Positions 45,712 to 53,924 of a stretch of 64,000 nt of DNA are shown in pieces. The stretch covers positions 4,774,001 through 4,838,000 of the forward strand of contig NZ_CP073318.1 of the NCBI RefSeq assembly GCF_018263855.1, given 5' to 3'. This DNA comes from Kutzneria sp. CA-103260. GTDB taxonomy: Bacteria; Actinomycetota; Actinomycetes; Mycobacteriales; Pseudonocardiaceae. Position numbers and translations under genes: made by a program. The first letter of the stretch is position 1; each line of letters opens with the position of its first letter. The notes under the pieces are model-generated. The model worked only from the letters and a program-made list of their open reading frames with translations. It searched no databases and had not been told where the DNA came from.

Positions 45712-46692
45712 ATGGCAGGCATGGAGTACACGCACCTCGGCCGCACCGGCCTGTCCGTCTCCCGCCTGTGCCTGGGCACGATGAACTTCGGCTCCCAGAC
45801 CGACGAGCCGACCAGCCACGCCATCATGGACGAGGCCCTGGCGCAGGGCATCAACTTCTTCGACTCGGCCAACGTCTACGGTGGCGCGGCCGGCAAGGGC
45901 GCGACCGAGACGATCATCGGCAACTGGTTCGCCAAGGGCGGCGACCGCCGTGAGCGCACGGTCCTGGCCACGAAGCTCTACGGCGCCACCGGCGACTGGC
46001 CCAACGAGGGCAAGCTGTCCGCCCTCAACATCCGCCGCGCCATCGACGCCTCGCTGCGCCGCCTGCAGACCGACTACGTCGACCTGTACCAGTTCCACCA
46101 CATCGACCGGGACACGCCGTGGGAGGAGCTCTGGCAGGCCTGCGAGACCCTGGTCGCCCAGGGCAAAGTCCTCTACTTCGGCTCCTCCAACTTCGCCGGC
46201 TGGCACCTGGCCGTGGCCCAGGCCGAGGCGAGCAAGCGCAACTTCCTCGGCCTGGTCAGCGAGCAGTCGCACTACAACCTGCTGACCCGCGAGGTCGAGC
46301 TGGAGGTGCTGCCAGCGGCCCAGGCCCACGGCATCGGCGTCATCCCGTGGAGCCCGCTGGCTTCGGGCCTGCTCGGCGGCTCGGTCCGCGGGCAGCGTGA
46401 CGGCAAGCGCCGTTTCAGCGACTTCCTCGCCAAGCAGTTGGAGAAGCACCGCGAGCGGCTCGGGGCGTACGAGGACCTCGCCGACAAGCTCGGCCACCAG
46501 CCGGGTGAGTTGGCCATGGCCTGGCTGCTGCACCAGCCGGCGGTGACCGCCCCGATCGTCGGCCCCCGCACTCCGGCCCACTTCGAGGGCGCGCTGAAGG
46601 CGTTGGAGATCAAGCTGTCCGCCGACGACCTGGCGGCGATCGACGAGATATTCCCGGGCTACAAGACCGCGCCCGAGCACTACGCCTGGTGA
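45712..46692 (+). CDS. Aldo/keto reductase
   Basis: 326 aa from the ATG at 45712; an ATG at 45721 (MEYTHLGRTGL) is the usual start of relatives and equally possible. TIM-barrel AKR with catalytic tetrad in FFDSANVYGG (Asp, Tyr), VLATKLYG (Lys) and YQFHHID (His). NADP-dependent carbonyl reductase by family. Ends with VGPRTPAHFEGALKALEIKLS, the NADP-binding part. Divergent from ubiA. Substrate unknown. Confidence 0.85.
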   Translation: MAGMEYTHLGRTGLSVSRLCLGTMNFGSQTDEPTSHAIMDEALAQGINFFDSANVYGGAAGKGATETIIGNWFAKGGDRRERTVLATKLYGATGDWPNEGKLSALNIRRAIDASLRRLQTDYVDLYQFHHIDRDTPWEELWQACETLVAQGKVLYFGSSNFAGWHLAVAQAEASKRNFLGLVSEQSHYNLLTREVELEVLPAAQAHGIGVIPWSPLASGLLGGSVRGQRDGKRRFSDFLAKQLEKHRERLGAYEDLADKLGHQPGELAMAWLLHQPAVTAPIVGPRTPAHFEGALKALEIKLSADDLAAIDEIFPGYKTAPEHYAW

Positions 46693-46696
46693 CAAC

Positions 46697-46736
46697 GGGG
46701 GCGGTGCCCTTCCCCGGAAGAGCACCGTCCCCGCCC
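46697..46736. terminator. Terminator hairpin after aldo/keto reductase
   Basis: GGGCGGTGC-type left arm and GCACCGTCC-type right arm around CCTTCCCCGGAAGA. It starts five bases after the stop. Stem has one G-T pair and a small bulge. Confidence 0.6.
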
Positions 46737-46757
46737 CAGCCTAACTCCACACCCGTT

Positions 46758-46769
46758 GCTTATATAAGC
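46758..46769. promoter_or_regulatory. AT-rich palindrome before the SRPBCC gene
   Basis: GCTTATATAAGC, a perfect 12-bp palindrome in otherwise GC-rich DNA, 21 bases before the ATG. It could be a -10 region overlapped by a repressor site of ArsR type. Confidence 0.5.
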
Positions 46770-46790
46770 TCGTGCTGATACTTTGCCGGC

Positions 46791-47417
46791 ATGTTCGACG
46801 TGAAGCAGCAGATCAACGCCGTGAGCCGGCAGGTCGGCGGCCGGACGCTGGAGGCTGGCGAGGCCCGGACCGTCACCGTCAGCCAGACGTACAAGACCGA
46901 CGTCGACGACCTGTGGGACGCCGTGACCAGCGCCGAGCGCATCGGCCGCTGGTTCCTGCCGGTCACCGGCGAGCTGAAGCTGGGCGGCCACTACCAGCTC
47001 CAGGGCAACGCCGGCGGCACCGTCACCGCCTGCCAGCCGCCCACCGCCTACGACGCGACGTGGGAGATGGGCGACCAGGTCAGCTGGATCGAGGTGCGCC
47101 TGTCCCCCGTCGACGGCGGCGCCCGGTTCGAGCTGCACCACATCGCCATCGTCGGCGACCACTGGGACACCTACGGTCCCGGCGCGGTCGGCATCGGCTG
47201 GGACGGCATGCTCCTGGGCCTGGCCAACCACCTCGCCACCGGCGAGGGCATGGACCAGGCCGCCGCGGCCAAGTGGATGGCCTCCGCCGAGGCCAAGGAG
47301 TTCTACACCGCCAGCGGCCGGCAGTGGACCGAGGCCGACATCGCCTTCGGCACCGATCCCGCCAAGGCAAAAGAAGTCGGCGACCGGACCATCGCCTTCT
47401 ACACTGGCGGCGCGTGA
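46791..47417 (+). CDS. SRPBCC (AHSA1-like) domain protein
   Basis: 208 aa. The START/SRPBCC domain is at about 28-150: the AHSA1-type start VTVSQTYKTDVDDLWDAVTSAERIGRWFLPVTGELKLGGHY, followed by YDATWEMGDQVSWIEVRLSPVDGGARFELHH. Binds a small hydrophobic ligand by family. In many actinomycetes such genes follow an ArsR-type repressor; none is adjacent here, only the palindrome in front. Coupled to the next gene by GTGA. Confidence 0.78.
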   Translation: MFDVKQQINAVSRQVGGRTLEAGEARTVTVSQTYKTDVDDLWDAVTSAERIGRWFLPVTGELKLGGHYQLQGNAGGTVTACQPPTAYDATWEMGDQVSWIEVRLSPVDGGARFELHHIAIVGDHWDTYGPGAVGIGWDGMLLGLANHLATGEGMDQAAAAKWMASAEAKEFYTASGRQWTEADIAFGTDPAKAKEVGDRTIAFYTGGA

Positions 47418-48280
47418 TCGAGAACTTCCTCCGGCGCCGCTACGGGGATCGCGCCACCACGCCCTCCCCGCTCGGCGCCGGCGAGTGGTCCAGCGCCTAC
47501 GCCCTCAAGCTCGACGGCCGCGAGGTCGTCGCCCGCTTCGGGCAGCACGGTGAGGACTACGCCAAGGACCGCCGCATGGCCCGGCATCGGTCCGCCGCGC
47601 TGCCCGTCCCCGAGTTCGTCGACTCCGGCGAGACCGAGGACGGCTACTTCGCCATCACCCGCCGGGCGTACGGCGACTTCCTCGACGAGCTCGACGGCGA
47701 CGCCATGAACGCCGTCTTGCCGGCCACCCTGGCCATGCTCGACGAGGTCCGGCGGATCGACGTCTCCGACACCACCGGCTACGGGCCGTGGCGGCCCGAC
47801 GGCTCCGCCCCGTTCGCCACCTGGGCCGACGCGCTGCTCGACATCGTCAACGACGAACCCGGCGGCCGGATCCACGGCTGGCGGGCCGCGTTGGAGTCCT
47901 CTCCCACCGGGGCCGGGCCGTTCGACGAGGCCGCCGCCGCGCTGCCAGAGCTGGTCGCCGACTGCCCCGACCGGCGGGAGATCATCCACGGCGACCTGCT
48001 CTACCGGAACGTGCTCGTGTCCGGCGACCGGGTCACGGCGGTCCTGGACTGGGGAAACTCGCTGCATGGCGACGCCGACTACGACCTGGCCTGGCTGCTC
48101 TACTGGTGGCCCTGGTACCCGGCCTGGCGGGACATCGACATCGCCGGGATGATCGGCCGGGGGCCGCTGCTGGCCTACCAGGTGCACATCGGGCTGGACG
48201 CCCAGGCCTACTGCGCCCACACCGGCCGGTGGGACCTGCTCGCCCGCAACGCGGCCCAGACGCTGGCCCTGATCGGCTGA
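47414..48280 (+). CDS. Aminoglycoside/hygromycin phosphotransferase-like kinase
   Basis: 288 aa from the GTG at 47414 (GTGA overlap). Kinase-like with catalytic loop EIIHGDLLYRNVLV, then TAVLDWGNSLHGDADYDLAWLLYWWPWYP, which resembles hygromycin B phosphotransferase (Hph). N-lobe VVARFGQHGEDYAKDR. Either a resistance-type enzyme or a metabolic small-molecule kinase. Context (SRPBCC partner) does not decide it. Confidence 0.75.
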   Translation: MIENFLRRRYGDRATTPSPLGAGEWSSAYALKLDGREVVARFGQHGEDYAKDRRMARHRSAALPVPEFVDSGETEDGYFAITRRAYGDFLDELDGDAMNAVLPATLAMLDEVRRIDVSDTTGYGPWRPDGSAPFATWADALLDIVNDEPGGRIHGWRAALESSPTGAGPFDEAAAALPELVADCPDRREIIHGDLLYRNVLVSGDRVTAVLDWGNSLHGDADYDLAWLLYWWPWYPAWRDIDIAGMIGRGPLLAYQVHIGLDAQAYCAHTGRWDLLARNAAQTLALIG

Positions 48281-48306
48281 CGAATTCCCGCGGCGAAAAA
48301 CAATTC

Positions 48307-48320
48307 CGCCGAAGGCGAAC
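48307..48320. promoter_or_regulatory. ClgR-like box upstream of clpP
   Basis: CGCCGAAGGCGAAC fits the ClgR motif CGCYNANRGCGWWS completely; only one base of the flanking left part deviates. It is about 200 bases before the clpP GTG in a 238-base gap with no other gene. Confidence 0.55.
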
Positions 48321-48518
48321 GCCGAATGTGGCGAATGGCGTGCGACACGCCGTGATGACCAGAACACCGGCGCATCGCCGCAGGTCAGGATGGTCGCCGA
48401 TGATCGCCGTACTGCTGTGGGCGAACACGGCCGTGCCGCCGAACTCCGGCCCGATCCGCTCGGCTAGAGTAGCGAGCAGGAATCAGGAGTCCTGGCTTTC
48501 AAGAAGAGGCGGACAGAA

Positions 48519-49115
48519 GTGGAACACCACGCCAACGCGAACCTCGTGGCGCGCGCGTCCGGGATGAACCTCACCGACTCGGTGTACGAGCGCCTGCTCC
48601 GCGACCGGATCATCGTGCTCGGCTCCGAGGTCGACGACGACGTGGCGAACCGGATCGTCGCTCAGCTGCTGCTGCTGACCGCGGAGAACCCCGAAGAGGA
48701 CATCAAGCTCTACATCAACTCCCCCGGCGGCTCGGTCACCGCGGGCTTCGCGATCTACGACACCATGCAGTTCGTGCAGCCCGACGTGCAGACCTACGCC
48801 ATGGGCCTGGCCGCGTCGATGGGGCAGTTCCTGCTCTCCTCCGGCGCCCCCGGCAAGCGCTACGCGCTGCCCTACGCCCGGATCATGATGCACCAGCCGT
48901 CCGGCGGCGTCGGCGGCACCGCCTCCGACATCAAGATCCGCGCCGAGGTGTACGGGCTCTGGAAGAAGGAGCTCGCCGAGATCACCGCCCGGCAGACCGG
49001 CCAGCCGGTCGAGAACATCATCCGCGACGGTGACCGCGACCGCTGGTTCACCGCCAAGGACGCGCTGGCCTACGGCTTCATCGACCACGTCATCGAGCGC
49101 TCCGACAGCATTTAG
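48519..49115 (+). CDS. clpP: ClpP-family protease, stand-alone
   Basis: 198 aa from the GTG at 48519. Catalytic Ser in GLAASMGQFLL, His in RIMMHQPSGG, Asp in RWFTAKDALAYGFID. Length and motifs are standard for the ClpP peptidase, which forms 14-mers fed by ClpX/ClpC ATPases. It is not next to another clpP, clpX or tig, so it is probably an extra paralogue and not part of the housekeeping clpP1P2 pair. Followed by strong hairpins. Confidence 0.92.
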   Translation: MEHHANANLVARASGMNLTDSVYERLLRDRIIVLGSEVDDDVANRIVAQLLLLTAENPEEDIKLYINSPGGSVTAGFAIYDTMQFVQPDVQTYAMGLAASMGQFLLSSGAPGKRYALPYARIMMHQPSGGVGGTASDIKIRAEVYGLWKKELAEITARQTGQPVENIIRDGDRDRWFTAKDALAYGFIDHVIERSDSI

Positions 49116-49125
49116 GTCCCGGGGA

Positions 49126-49158
49126 TCCCCATGTCTGCGGAAAGCGCAGACATGGGGA
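49126..49158. terminator. Terminator after clpP
   Basis: Perfect 14-bp arms TCCCCATGTCTGCG (49126-49139) and CGCAGACATGGGGA (49145-49158), loop GAAAG. Nested in AGGTCC/GGACCT at the outside. Confidence 0.85.
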
Positions 49159-49170
49159 CCTGATCGTGTT

Positions 49171-49220
49171 GTGTGGGGCTCGCGCCCCACACCCCAGGCA
49201 GGGCGGCCTTCGCCCCCTGC
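49171..49220. repeat. Two short hairpins between clpP and the MpaB-like gene
   Basis: GTGTGGGGC / GCCCCACAC (49171-49192) and GCAGGG / CCCTGC (49198-49220). Such GGGGCTC-GCCCC pairs often end actinobacterial transcripts, and here they could serve the minus-strand gene ending at 49243. Confidence 0.6.
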
Positions 49221-49242
49221 ACCCCCCAATCCGTGCGTCCGG

Positions 49243-50151
49243 TCAGCCTCGGCGCAGGAAGGTTGGGTCGATGTCAGCGGGCGGCTCCCCAGCGCCCATG
49301 GTTGACGGGTCGTAACCGTTGGGGTAGCCGGGATAGGTCCGGTTGTGTGGATCCCGGGCCAGCTTGGACCGGCGTCGTGGCGGCAGTTCACGCACGATCG
49401 CCGAGCGGAAGCGGATCCCGGCCTCGGACACTGACGTCAGCCAGGCCGGCGCGGGCGGGAAGCCGAAGGCGTCGAGCAGCGGACGGTCCATCAGGGACCG
49501 CAGCGCGGGTCGGATCAGGGCACGAGTGGCTTTGGGGTACCAGGAGCAGAACAGCTCCAGGGTGTAGCCGCCGATGGCCGCGTTGTCCTTGGTGTACACG
49601 AAGTTCCGCCGCTCGAAGTCCACATTGAACTGTTCGAATTCCCGGTAGTCGCAAGGAATGTCGCGGATCGCCATGCGGGCCCCGACGGCGCGGTAGAAGT
49701 GGAACGCGGCGAGGCGTTCGTGGTCGGACAGCCGCCGCCAGCCGAAGCGGTCGAGCCAGCGGACCGGCTCGTACACGAAGGTGGACAGCACGTACAGCAT
49801 GTCCTCGTTGGTGATCCGGTAGCGGCCGTGCGCGCGGTTGACGGAGCGCAGGGCGGACTTGCCACGAGGCGAGTCGTAGCCGTGCTCCATCATCTCCGCG
49901 ATCAGCAACGCGGTGTCGTCGTACCGCCGCTGCGGCCGCTTCTCGAACTCCTGGGTGGCGGCCAGCAGCCGGGAGATCGACGGCACGCAGTACGTCCGGA
50001 ACAGGGCGAACTCCAGCGACCGCTGGTAGTCCCACGGGAACTCGAAGCCCGCGGACAGCCGGTAGATCTCCTGGTGGTCACGCTCGGGGTCCAGCGCCAG
50101 GATGCGCCGGAGGTTGTCCCAGCGGCCCATCGCCTCAGCCCAGCCACTCAC
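49243..50151 (-). CDS. MpaB/DUF2236-family oxygenase-like protein
   Basis: 302 aa. DUF2236 (MpaB, latex-clearing protein Lcp relatives) pattern with R-x-NRAHGRYRITNEDMLYVLSTFVYEPVRW (His near 110) and a later helix DVPC-like REFEQFNVDFERRNFVYTKDN. These proteins bind heme b through His. GTG start at 50151, overlapping the upstream gene by 17 bases; ATG 50130 is the alternative. Coupled to the F420 oxidoreductase upstream. Confidence 0.75.
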   Translation of the reverse strand: MSGWAEAMGRWDNLRRILALDPERDHQEIYRLSAGFEFPWDYQRSLEFALFRTYCVPSISRLLAATQEFEKRPQRRYDDTALLIAEMMEHGYDSPRGKSALRSVNRAHGRYRITNEDMLYVLSTFVYEPVRWLDRFGWRRLSDHERLAAFHFYRAVGARMAIRDIPCDYREFEQFNVDFERRNFVYTKDNAAIGGYTLELFCSWYPKATRALIRPALRSLMDRPLLDAFGFPPAPAWLTSVSEAGIRFRSAIVRELPPRRRSKLARDPHNRTYPGYPNGYDPSTMGAGEPPADIDPTFLRRG

Positions 50152-51154
50152 GCAGCGTGCGCACGTCCCCGATCGGATCAGGACCGACGGGGGTCACGTT
50201 GAGCATGGTCACGCCGGCCGCGCGGAACGCCTCGACCCGTTCCTTGACGTACCCTGCCGGCCCGACCAGCGAGCTGAGCTCCAGGAACTCGGCCGGCACC
50301 GCGGCGGCGGCCTCGTCCTTGCGGCCGTCCAGGTAGAGGTCCTGGATCGTGCGCGCCTCGGCCTCGTAGCCGTAGCGCCGCATCAGGTCGTTGTAGAAGT
50401 TGCGGTCCCGCGCGCCCATGCCGCCGACGTACAGCGCGATCATCGGCCGGGCCCACTCGCGCATCTCGGCCACGTCGTCGCCGATGGCCAGCATGCCGCC
50501 CGCGACCACGTCCAGCGGCGGCAGGCCGACCCGCTTGGCGCGACCGGCTTCCAGCGCCCTGCCCCACACCGCGGAAGCCTTCTCCGGCAGGAACAGCGTG
50601 GGCAGCCAGCCGTCGGCGATCTCGGCGGTGAGTTCGACGTTCTTGTCACCCAGCGAGGCCAGGTAGACGGGGATCGACTCGCGCAGCGGCTTGGTCAGCA
50701 TCTTCAACGGCTTGCCCAGACCGGTGCCGCCCGGCAGCGGCAGTGGGTAGATGCCGTCGTTGGTGATCACCTCGCGGCGCCAGATCCGCCGGCACAGGTC
50801 GATGATCTCCCGGGTGCGCCCGAGCGGCCGGTCGTAGCGCACGCCGTGCCAGCCCTCGATCACCTGCGGCCCGGACGCGCCGAGGCCGAGCAGCGCCCGA
50901 CCGCCGGAGACGGCGTCCAGGCCGGCGGCGGTCTGCGCGATCAGCGCCGGGGTGCGGGAGTAGATCGGCAGGATGGCGGAGCCGATGAGCAGGCGCTCGG
51001 TCTTCGCGGCCAGGTAGCCCATCAGGGTCGGCGCGTCGAAGCCGTAGGCCTCGGCCACCCACACCGCGTCCAGGCCGGCCCGTTCCAGGGCGACCACCTG
51101 CTCGATCAACTGCACCGGGTCGCCGGCGTACTGCAGGGGCACGCTGAGCCGCAT
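50135..51154 (-). CDS. LLM-class F420-dependent oxidoreductase
   Basis: 339 aa from the ATG at 51154 with AGGAGG upstream. Luciferase-like TIM barrel with LIGSAILPIYSRTPALIAQ, LGLGASGPQVIEGWHG and KMLTKPLRESIPVYLASLGDKN. Very similar in layout to the KstR-linked enzyme at 18063. It is divergent from a GntR regulator over an AT-rich palindrome and co-transcribed with the MpaB-like gene. Substrate unknown; no KstR box seen. Confidence 0.83.
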   Translation of the reverse strand: MRLSVPLQYAGDPVQLIEQVVALERAGLDAVWVAEAYGFDAPTLMGYLAAKTERLLIGSAILPIYSRTPALIAQTAAGLDAVSGGRALLGLGASGPQVIEGWHGVRYDRPLGRTREIIDLCRRIWRREVITNDGIYPLPLPGGTGLGKPLKMLTKPLRESIPVYLASLGDKNVELTAEIADGWLPTLFLPEKASAVWGRALEAGRAKRVGLPPLDVVAGGMLAIGDDVAEMREWARPMIALYVGGMGARDRNFYNDLMRRYGYEAEARTIQDLYLDGRKDEAAAAVPAEFLELSSLVGPAGYVKERVEAFRAAGVTMLNVTPVGPDPIGDVRTLREWLG

Positions 51155-51193
51155 GTCCGACCTCCTCGTCGCACCGGCCGTCGGCCGTAGGAC

Positions 51194-51204
51194 ATATAAT
51201 ATAT
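51194..51204. promoter_or_regulatory. AT-rich palindrome between F420 oxidoreductase and GntR genes
   Basis: ATATAATATAT, odd palindrome, 4 bases before the GntR ATG and 40 before the oxidoreductase start. It probably overlaps -10 elements and could be the autoregulatory operator. Confidence 0.5.
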
Positions 51205-51207
51205 CTT

Positions 51208-51870
51208 ATGGCCAGGCCACTGACCGCTCGTCCGCAGCTGTCCGACGAGGTCGCCGCGCACCTCCGCGAGGCGATCATGTCCGGCGTGCTGCGCCCCGGG
51301 CAGTTCGTCCGCCTCGACGCCGTCGCCGCCGAACTGGGCGTCAGCGTCACCCCCGTCCGCGAGGCCCTGCTCGCGCTGCGCGGCGAGGACATGGTCGAGC
51401 TCGAGCCCCGTCGCGGTTTCGTCGTCAGCCCACTCTCGCGGCGCGACGTCGAGGACATGTTCCGCCTCCAGGCCGACCTCGCCGTCCAGCTCGCCGTCCG
51501 GGCCACCGAGCTCATCACCCCCGAGCAGCTCCAGCACGTCTCCCAGGTCGCTCTTGATCTTGCGTCGGCCGTGGGCCACCAGGAGCTCAGCGCCCTGGAG
51601 TACGAGTTCCACCGCCTGATCAACAAGGCCGCCGCCGCCCGCAAGCTGGCGCGCTTCCTCGACATGGCCAGCCGCTATGTCCCGGCCCGGGTCTACACCG
51701 CCGATCCCCAGTGGCGGCTCCAGGTCGTCGCCGACCATGCCGATCTGCTGGCCGCCCTCCGCTCCCGTGACCCCGAGGCGGCCCGCTCCGCCGCCCTTCG
51801 CCACGTCCAGGACGGCGAACAACGCCTCTTGCGTCATCTCGACGCCGTAGGAATGTGGTCTTCGAACTGA
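51208..51870 (+). CDS. GntR/FadR-family (FCD domain) regulator
   Basis: 220 aa. Winged helix at about 10-75 (LDAVAAELGVSVTPVREALLALRGEDMVELE), FCD ligand-binding domain at about 85-210 (YEFHRLINKAAAARKL, with His typical of the metal site). Divergent from and likely controlling the F420 oxidoreductase-MpaB pair. FCD regulators often sense carboxylic acids. Confidence 0.88.
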   Translation: MARPLTARPQLSDEVAAHLREAIMSGVLRPGQFVRLDAVAAELGVSVTPVREALLALRGEDMVELEPRRGFVVSPLSRRDVEDMFRLQADLAVQLAVRATELITPEQLQHVSQVALDLASAVGHQELSALEYEFHRLINKAAAARKLARFLDMASRYVPARVYTADPQWRLQVVADHADLLAALRSRDPEAARSAALRHVQDGEQRLLRHLDAVGMWSSN

Positions 51871-51922
51871 ATTCACCCACCAGTGATTCGAGTTCGATCT
51901 TTAGCAAGCGTATTCTGAACGT

Positions 51923-53068
51923 ATGCCAGAACTCACCCAGGACCTGGAGTCCCAGGAACCCTCCGGGGCCCTAATGGACCTAGCCATGGGTGCAGACCTC
52001 ACCACCCTCACCCTGAGCGAAAAACTCACCCTGCTCATCCTCGCCCGCAAATTCACATCCTGGGCCGAACACCTCCAGCTCGCCATTCTCCACAACCTCG
52101 ACGACACCACCGAAATCGCCATGGCCATCCACGAACCAGAACAGTCCGTGGTCCGCCAGAAGGAGTACAGCCAGGTCCTGGACCGACTCCCCCAATGCGC
52201 CGAACTCCTGCGGCGCGGCGAGATCGACCCCCGCCGACTCAAGGCGATGGACGACCGGGTGGCCCACCTGGCAGACCCCGAGTTGATCGCCCAAGTCGAC
52301 CAGGCCCTGGCAGACGTGGCACCCGGCCTGACCCGCACCCAACTGGCCCGCCGCGCGACCAAAGCCGTCGCCGAAGCCGACCCCCTCGGCTACGACCAAC
52401 GCCGCCAACTCGCCCGGGAAGACCGCCGAGTCGAGTTCACCCCGCTGCCCGACGACATGGCCCAACTGAGCATCATCCTGCCGGCCGTCGACGCCCGCCA
52501 GGCCTACGACCTGCTCACCTGCGACGCCCGCTCCCTACCCAAGGACGACCGCACCACCGATCAGAAGCGCGCCGACGCCTTCCTGGACCGGTTCCTCGGC
52601 TACGGGGTCGACCGCAACGTCCAGGTCCACGTCACCATCTCCATCGAGACCCTGATGGGCCTGACCGAAGACCCCGGCCTCCTGGACGGCTACGGGCCCA
52701 TCGCCGCCGACTCCGCCCGCGAACTCGCCATGCACGGCCCCTGGCGCGGCATCCTGCTCGACAAACGCCGCCAAGCCGACTCCATGAACACCCACAAATA
52801 CCGGGCCGACGCTAAGACCCGCGAGTTCATCAAAGTCCGCGACGGCGGCACCTGCACCGCCCCCGGATGCACCACCCCCATCCAAGAACTCGACCACACC
52901 ACCCCCTGGCCCATCGGCAAAACCACCGCCACCCAACTCAAGGGCCTCTGCTCCTGGCACCACCACCGCAAACACGACAACTACACCGTCACCCTGGACC
53001 CCGACGGCACGACACATTGGGTCACACCACAGGGACGGCACTACACCACCCAGCCACACCAGTACTGA
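51923..53068 (+). CDS. DUF222/HNH endonuclease (13E12-like) protein
   Basis: 381 aa. The N-terminal DUF222 helical region covers about 20-270 (13E12 repeat family). The C-terminal HNH nuclease has RDGGTCTAPGC, LDHTTPW and LCSWHHHRKHDN, the full H-N-H set with Cys. Common multicopy family in actinomycetes, related to REP13E12 elements of M. tuberculosis. ATG start at 51923. It is followed at once by tandem repeats, so it may mark a mobile or variable spot. No ends of a mobile element were found. Confidence 0.88.
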   Translation: MPELTQDLESQEPSGALMDLAMGADLTTLTLSEKLTLLILARKFTSWAEHLQLAILHNLDDTTEIAMAIHEPEQSVVRQKEYSQVLDRLPQCAELLRRGEIDPRRLKAMDDRVAHLADPELIAQVDQALADVAPGLTRTQLARRATKAVAEADPLGYDQRRQLAREDRRVEFTPLPDDMAQLSIILPAVDARQAYDLLTCDARSLPKDDRTTDQKRADAFLDRFLGYGVDRNVQVHVTISIETLMGLTEDPGLLDGYGPIAADSARELAMHGPWRGILLDKRRQADSMNTHKYRADAKTREFIKVRDGGTCTAPGCTTPIQELDHTTPWPIGKTTATQLKGLCSWHHHRKHDNYTVTLDPDGTTHWVTPQGRHYTTQPHQY

Positions 53069-53154
53069 GCACCGATTCTTTGACAACTACAAAGCGGAAG
53101 AAGCCCGAAGGAAAAGGCCTGGCGAAAAGCCGAGGAAGTGCCGGGGATTATAAA

Positions 53155-53208
53155 GGAACCACGGGAACCACGGGAACCACGGGAACCACGGGAACCACGG
53201 GAACCACG
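53155..53208. repeat. 9-bp tandem repeat, 6 copies
   Basis: Unit GGAACCACG, six identical copies without interruption (54 bp), followed by a broken copy GGAACTG. In the gene-free region after the HNH gene. Confidence 0.95.
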
Positions 53209-53218
53209 GGAACTGACC

Positions 53219-53449
53219 GGCTCCCGGCTCCCGGCTCCCGGCTCCCGGCTCCCGGCTCCCGGCTCCCGGCTCCCGGCTCCCGGCTCCCGGCTCCCGGCTC
53301 CCGGCTCCCGGCTCCCGGCTCCCGGCTCCCGGCTCCCGGCTCCCGGCTCCCGGCTCCCGGCTCCCGGCTCCCGGCTCCCGGCTCCCGGCTCCCGGCTCCC
53401 GGCTCCCGGCTCCCGGCTCCCGGCTCCCGGCTCCCGGCTCCCGGCTCCC
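53219..53449. repeat. 7-bp tandem repeat, 33 copies
   Basis: Unit GGCTCCC repeated exactly 33 times (231 bp) with no mismatch. Since 7 is not a multiple of 3, every frame is open on both strands and gives SRLPAPG-type or PGAGSRE-type peptides; these open frames are artefacts. A perfect array this long points to recent slippage expansion, so a VNTR locus. Confidence 0.97.
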
Positions 53450-53459
53450 GGAAAAGCTA

Positions 53460-53760
53460 CCCGACCCCCACCGAACCCTCGACACCCTCAACCACCCCTC
53501 CCCCACCACCCCATCACCCCCACCTCCGAACGACCCCCACCATCCCTCCCGTCCAAAGCCCTCCCTAAACCCAGCCACCCACCCAACCCACGCCGACCAG
53601 CCCAACCCAATCCCCACCTGACCCCGCCCAACCCCCGCCAATCCCACACACCCCGCAACCAACCAACCAACCAACCACCCCGCCCCACACCACCCACCGT
53701 CGCTTGTGGACCCAACCTCCCCCGTCCCACATCCTGAGATCCCATCTATCCCCGCTGATC
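53460..53760. other. C-rich, G-poor tract without genes
   Basis: About 300 bases with very strong strand asymmetry: runs of CCC, CCA and CCAACC, including AACC repeated about five times near 53659. It contains no convincing gene. The G-rich complement could form quadruplex-like structures. Origin unclear; it may be a degenerate simple repeat. Confidence 0.8.
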
Positions 53761-53805
53761 ACCAGGTCACACCCCGAGCCCACCCATCCCACCGAACCTT
53801 CTGGT

Positions 53806-53924
53806 CGCCTCTCGCCCGCCTCCGGTAGCCTTGTCGGGAGGTCGAGAGGCGCTGCAACGGGCAACAGCCCGCCACGCTCGACTTTGTTCCGCGACGACCA
53901 AGGGCGCCTCCCGCGACTGGGAGG
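53806..53924 (+). ncRNA. S-adenosylhomocysteine (SAH) riboswitch candidate before metH
   Basis: P1 arms GTCGAG (53841-53846) and CTCGAC (53877-53882) enclose GCGCTGCAAC, the hairpin CGGGC-AACA-GCCCG and GCCACGCTCG, the core pattern I know for SAH riboswitches. GAGGCGC (53846-53852) can pair with GCGCCTC (53904-53910), the long-range P4. CCTCCC (53907-53912) can instead pair with the metH ribosome site GGGAGG (53919-53924). Upstream CGCCTCTCG (53806-53814) can compete with the aptamer. Ligand binding would free the ribosome site (ON switch). Assigned by eye, without covariance. Confidence 0.7.

Noticed and set aside
51923..53068. Mobile intron or insertion element around the DUF222/HNH gene
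   Set aside because: No terminal inverted repeats, target duplications or transposase were found; the family is often chromosomal and stationary.
53155..53449. CRISPR array
   Set aside because: The repeats are directly adjacent 9-mers and 7-mers without spacers, and no cas genes are near.
52867..53737. Open frames on both strands giving SRLPAPG or PGAGSRE peptide repeats
   Set aside because: They arise only because a 7-bp repeat keeps all frames open. No ribosome site or non-repeat domain supports them.
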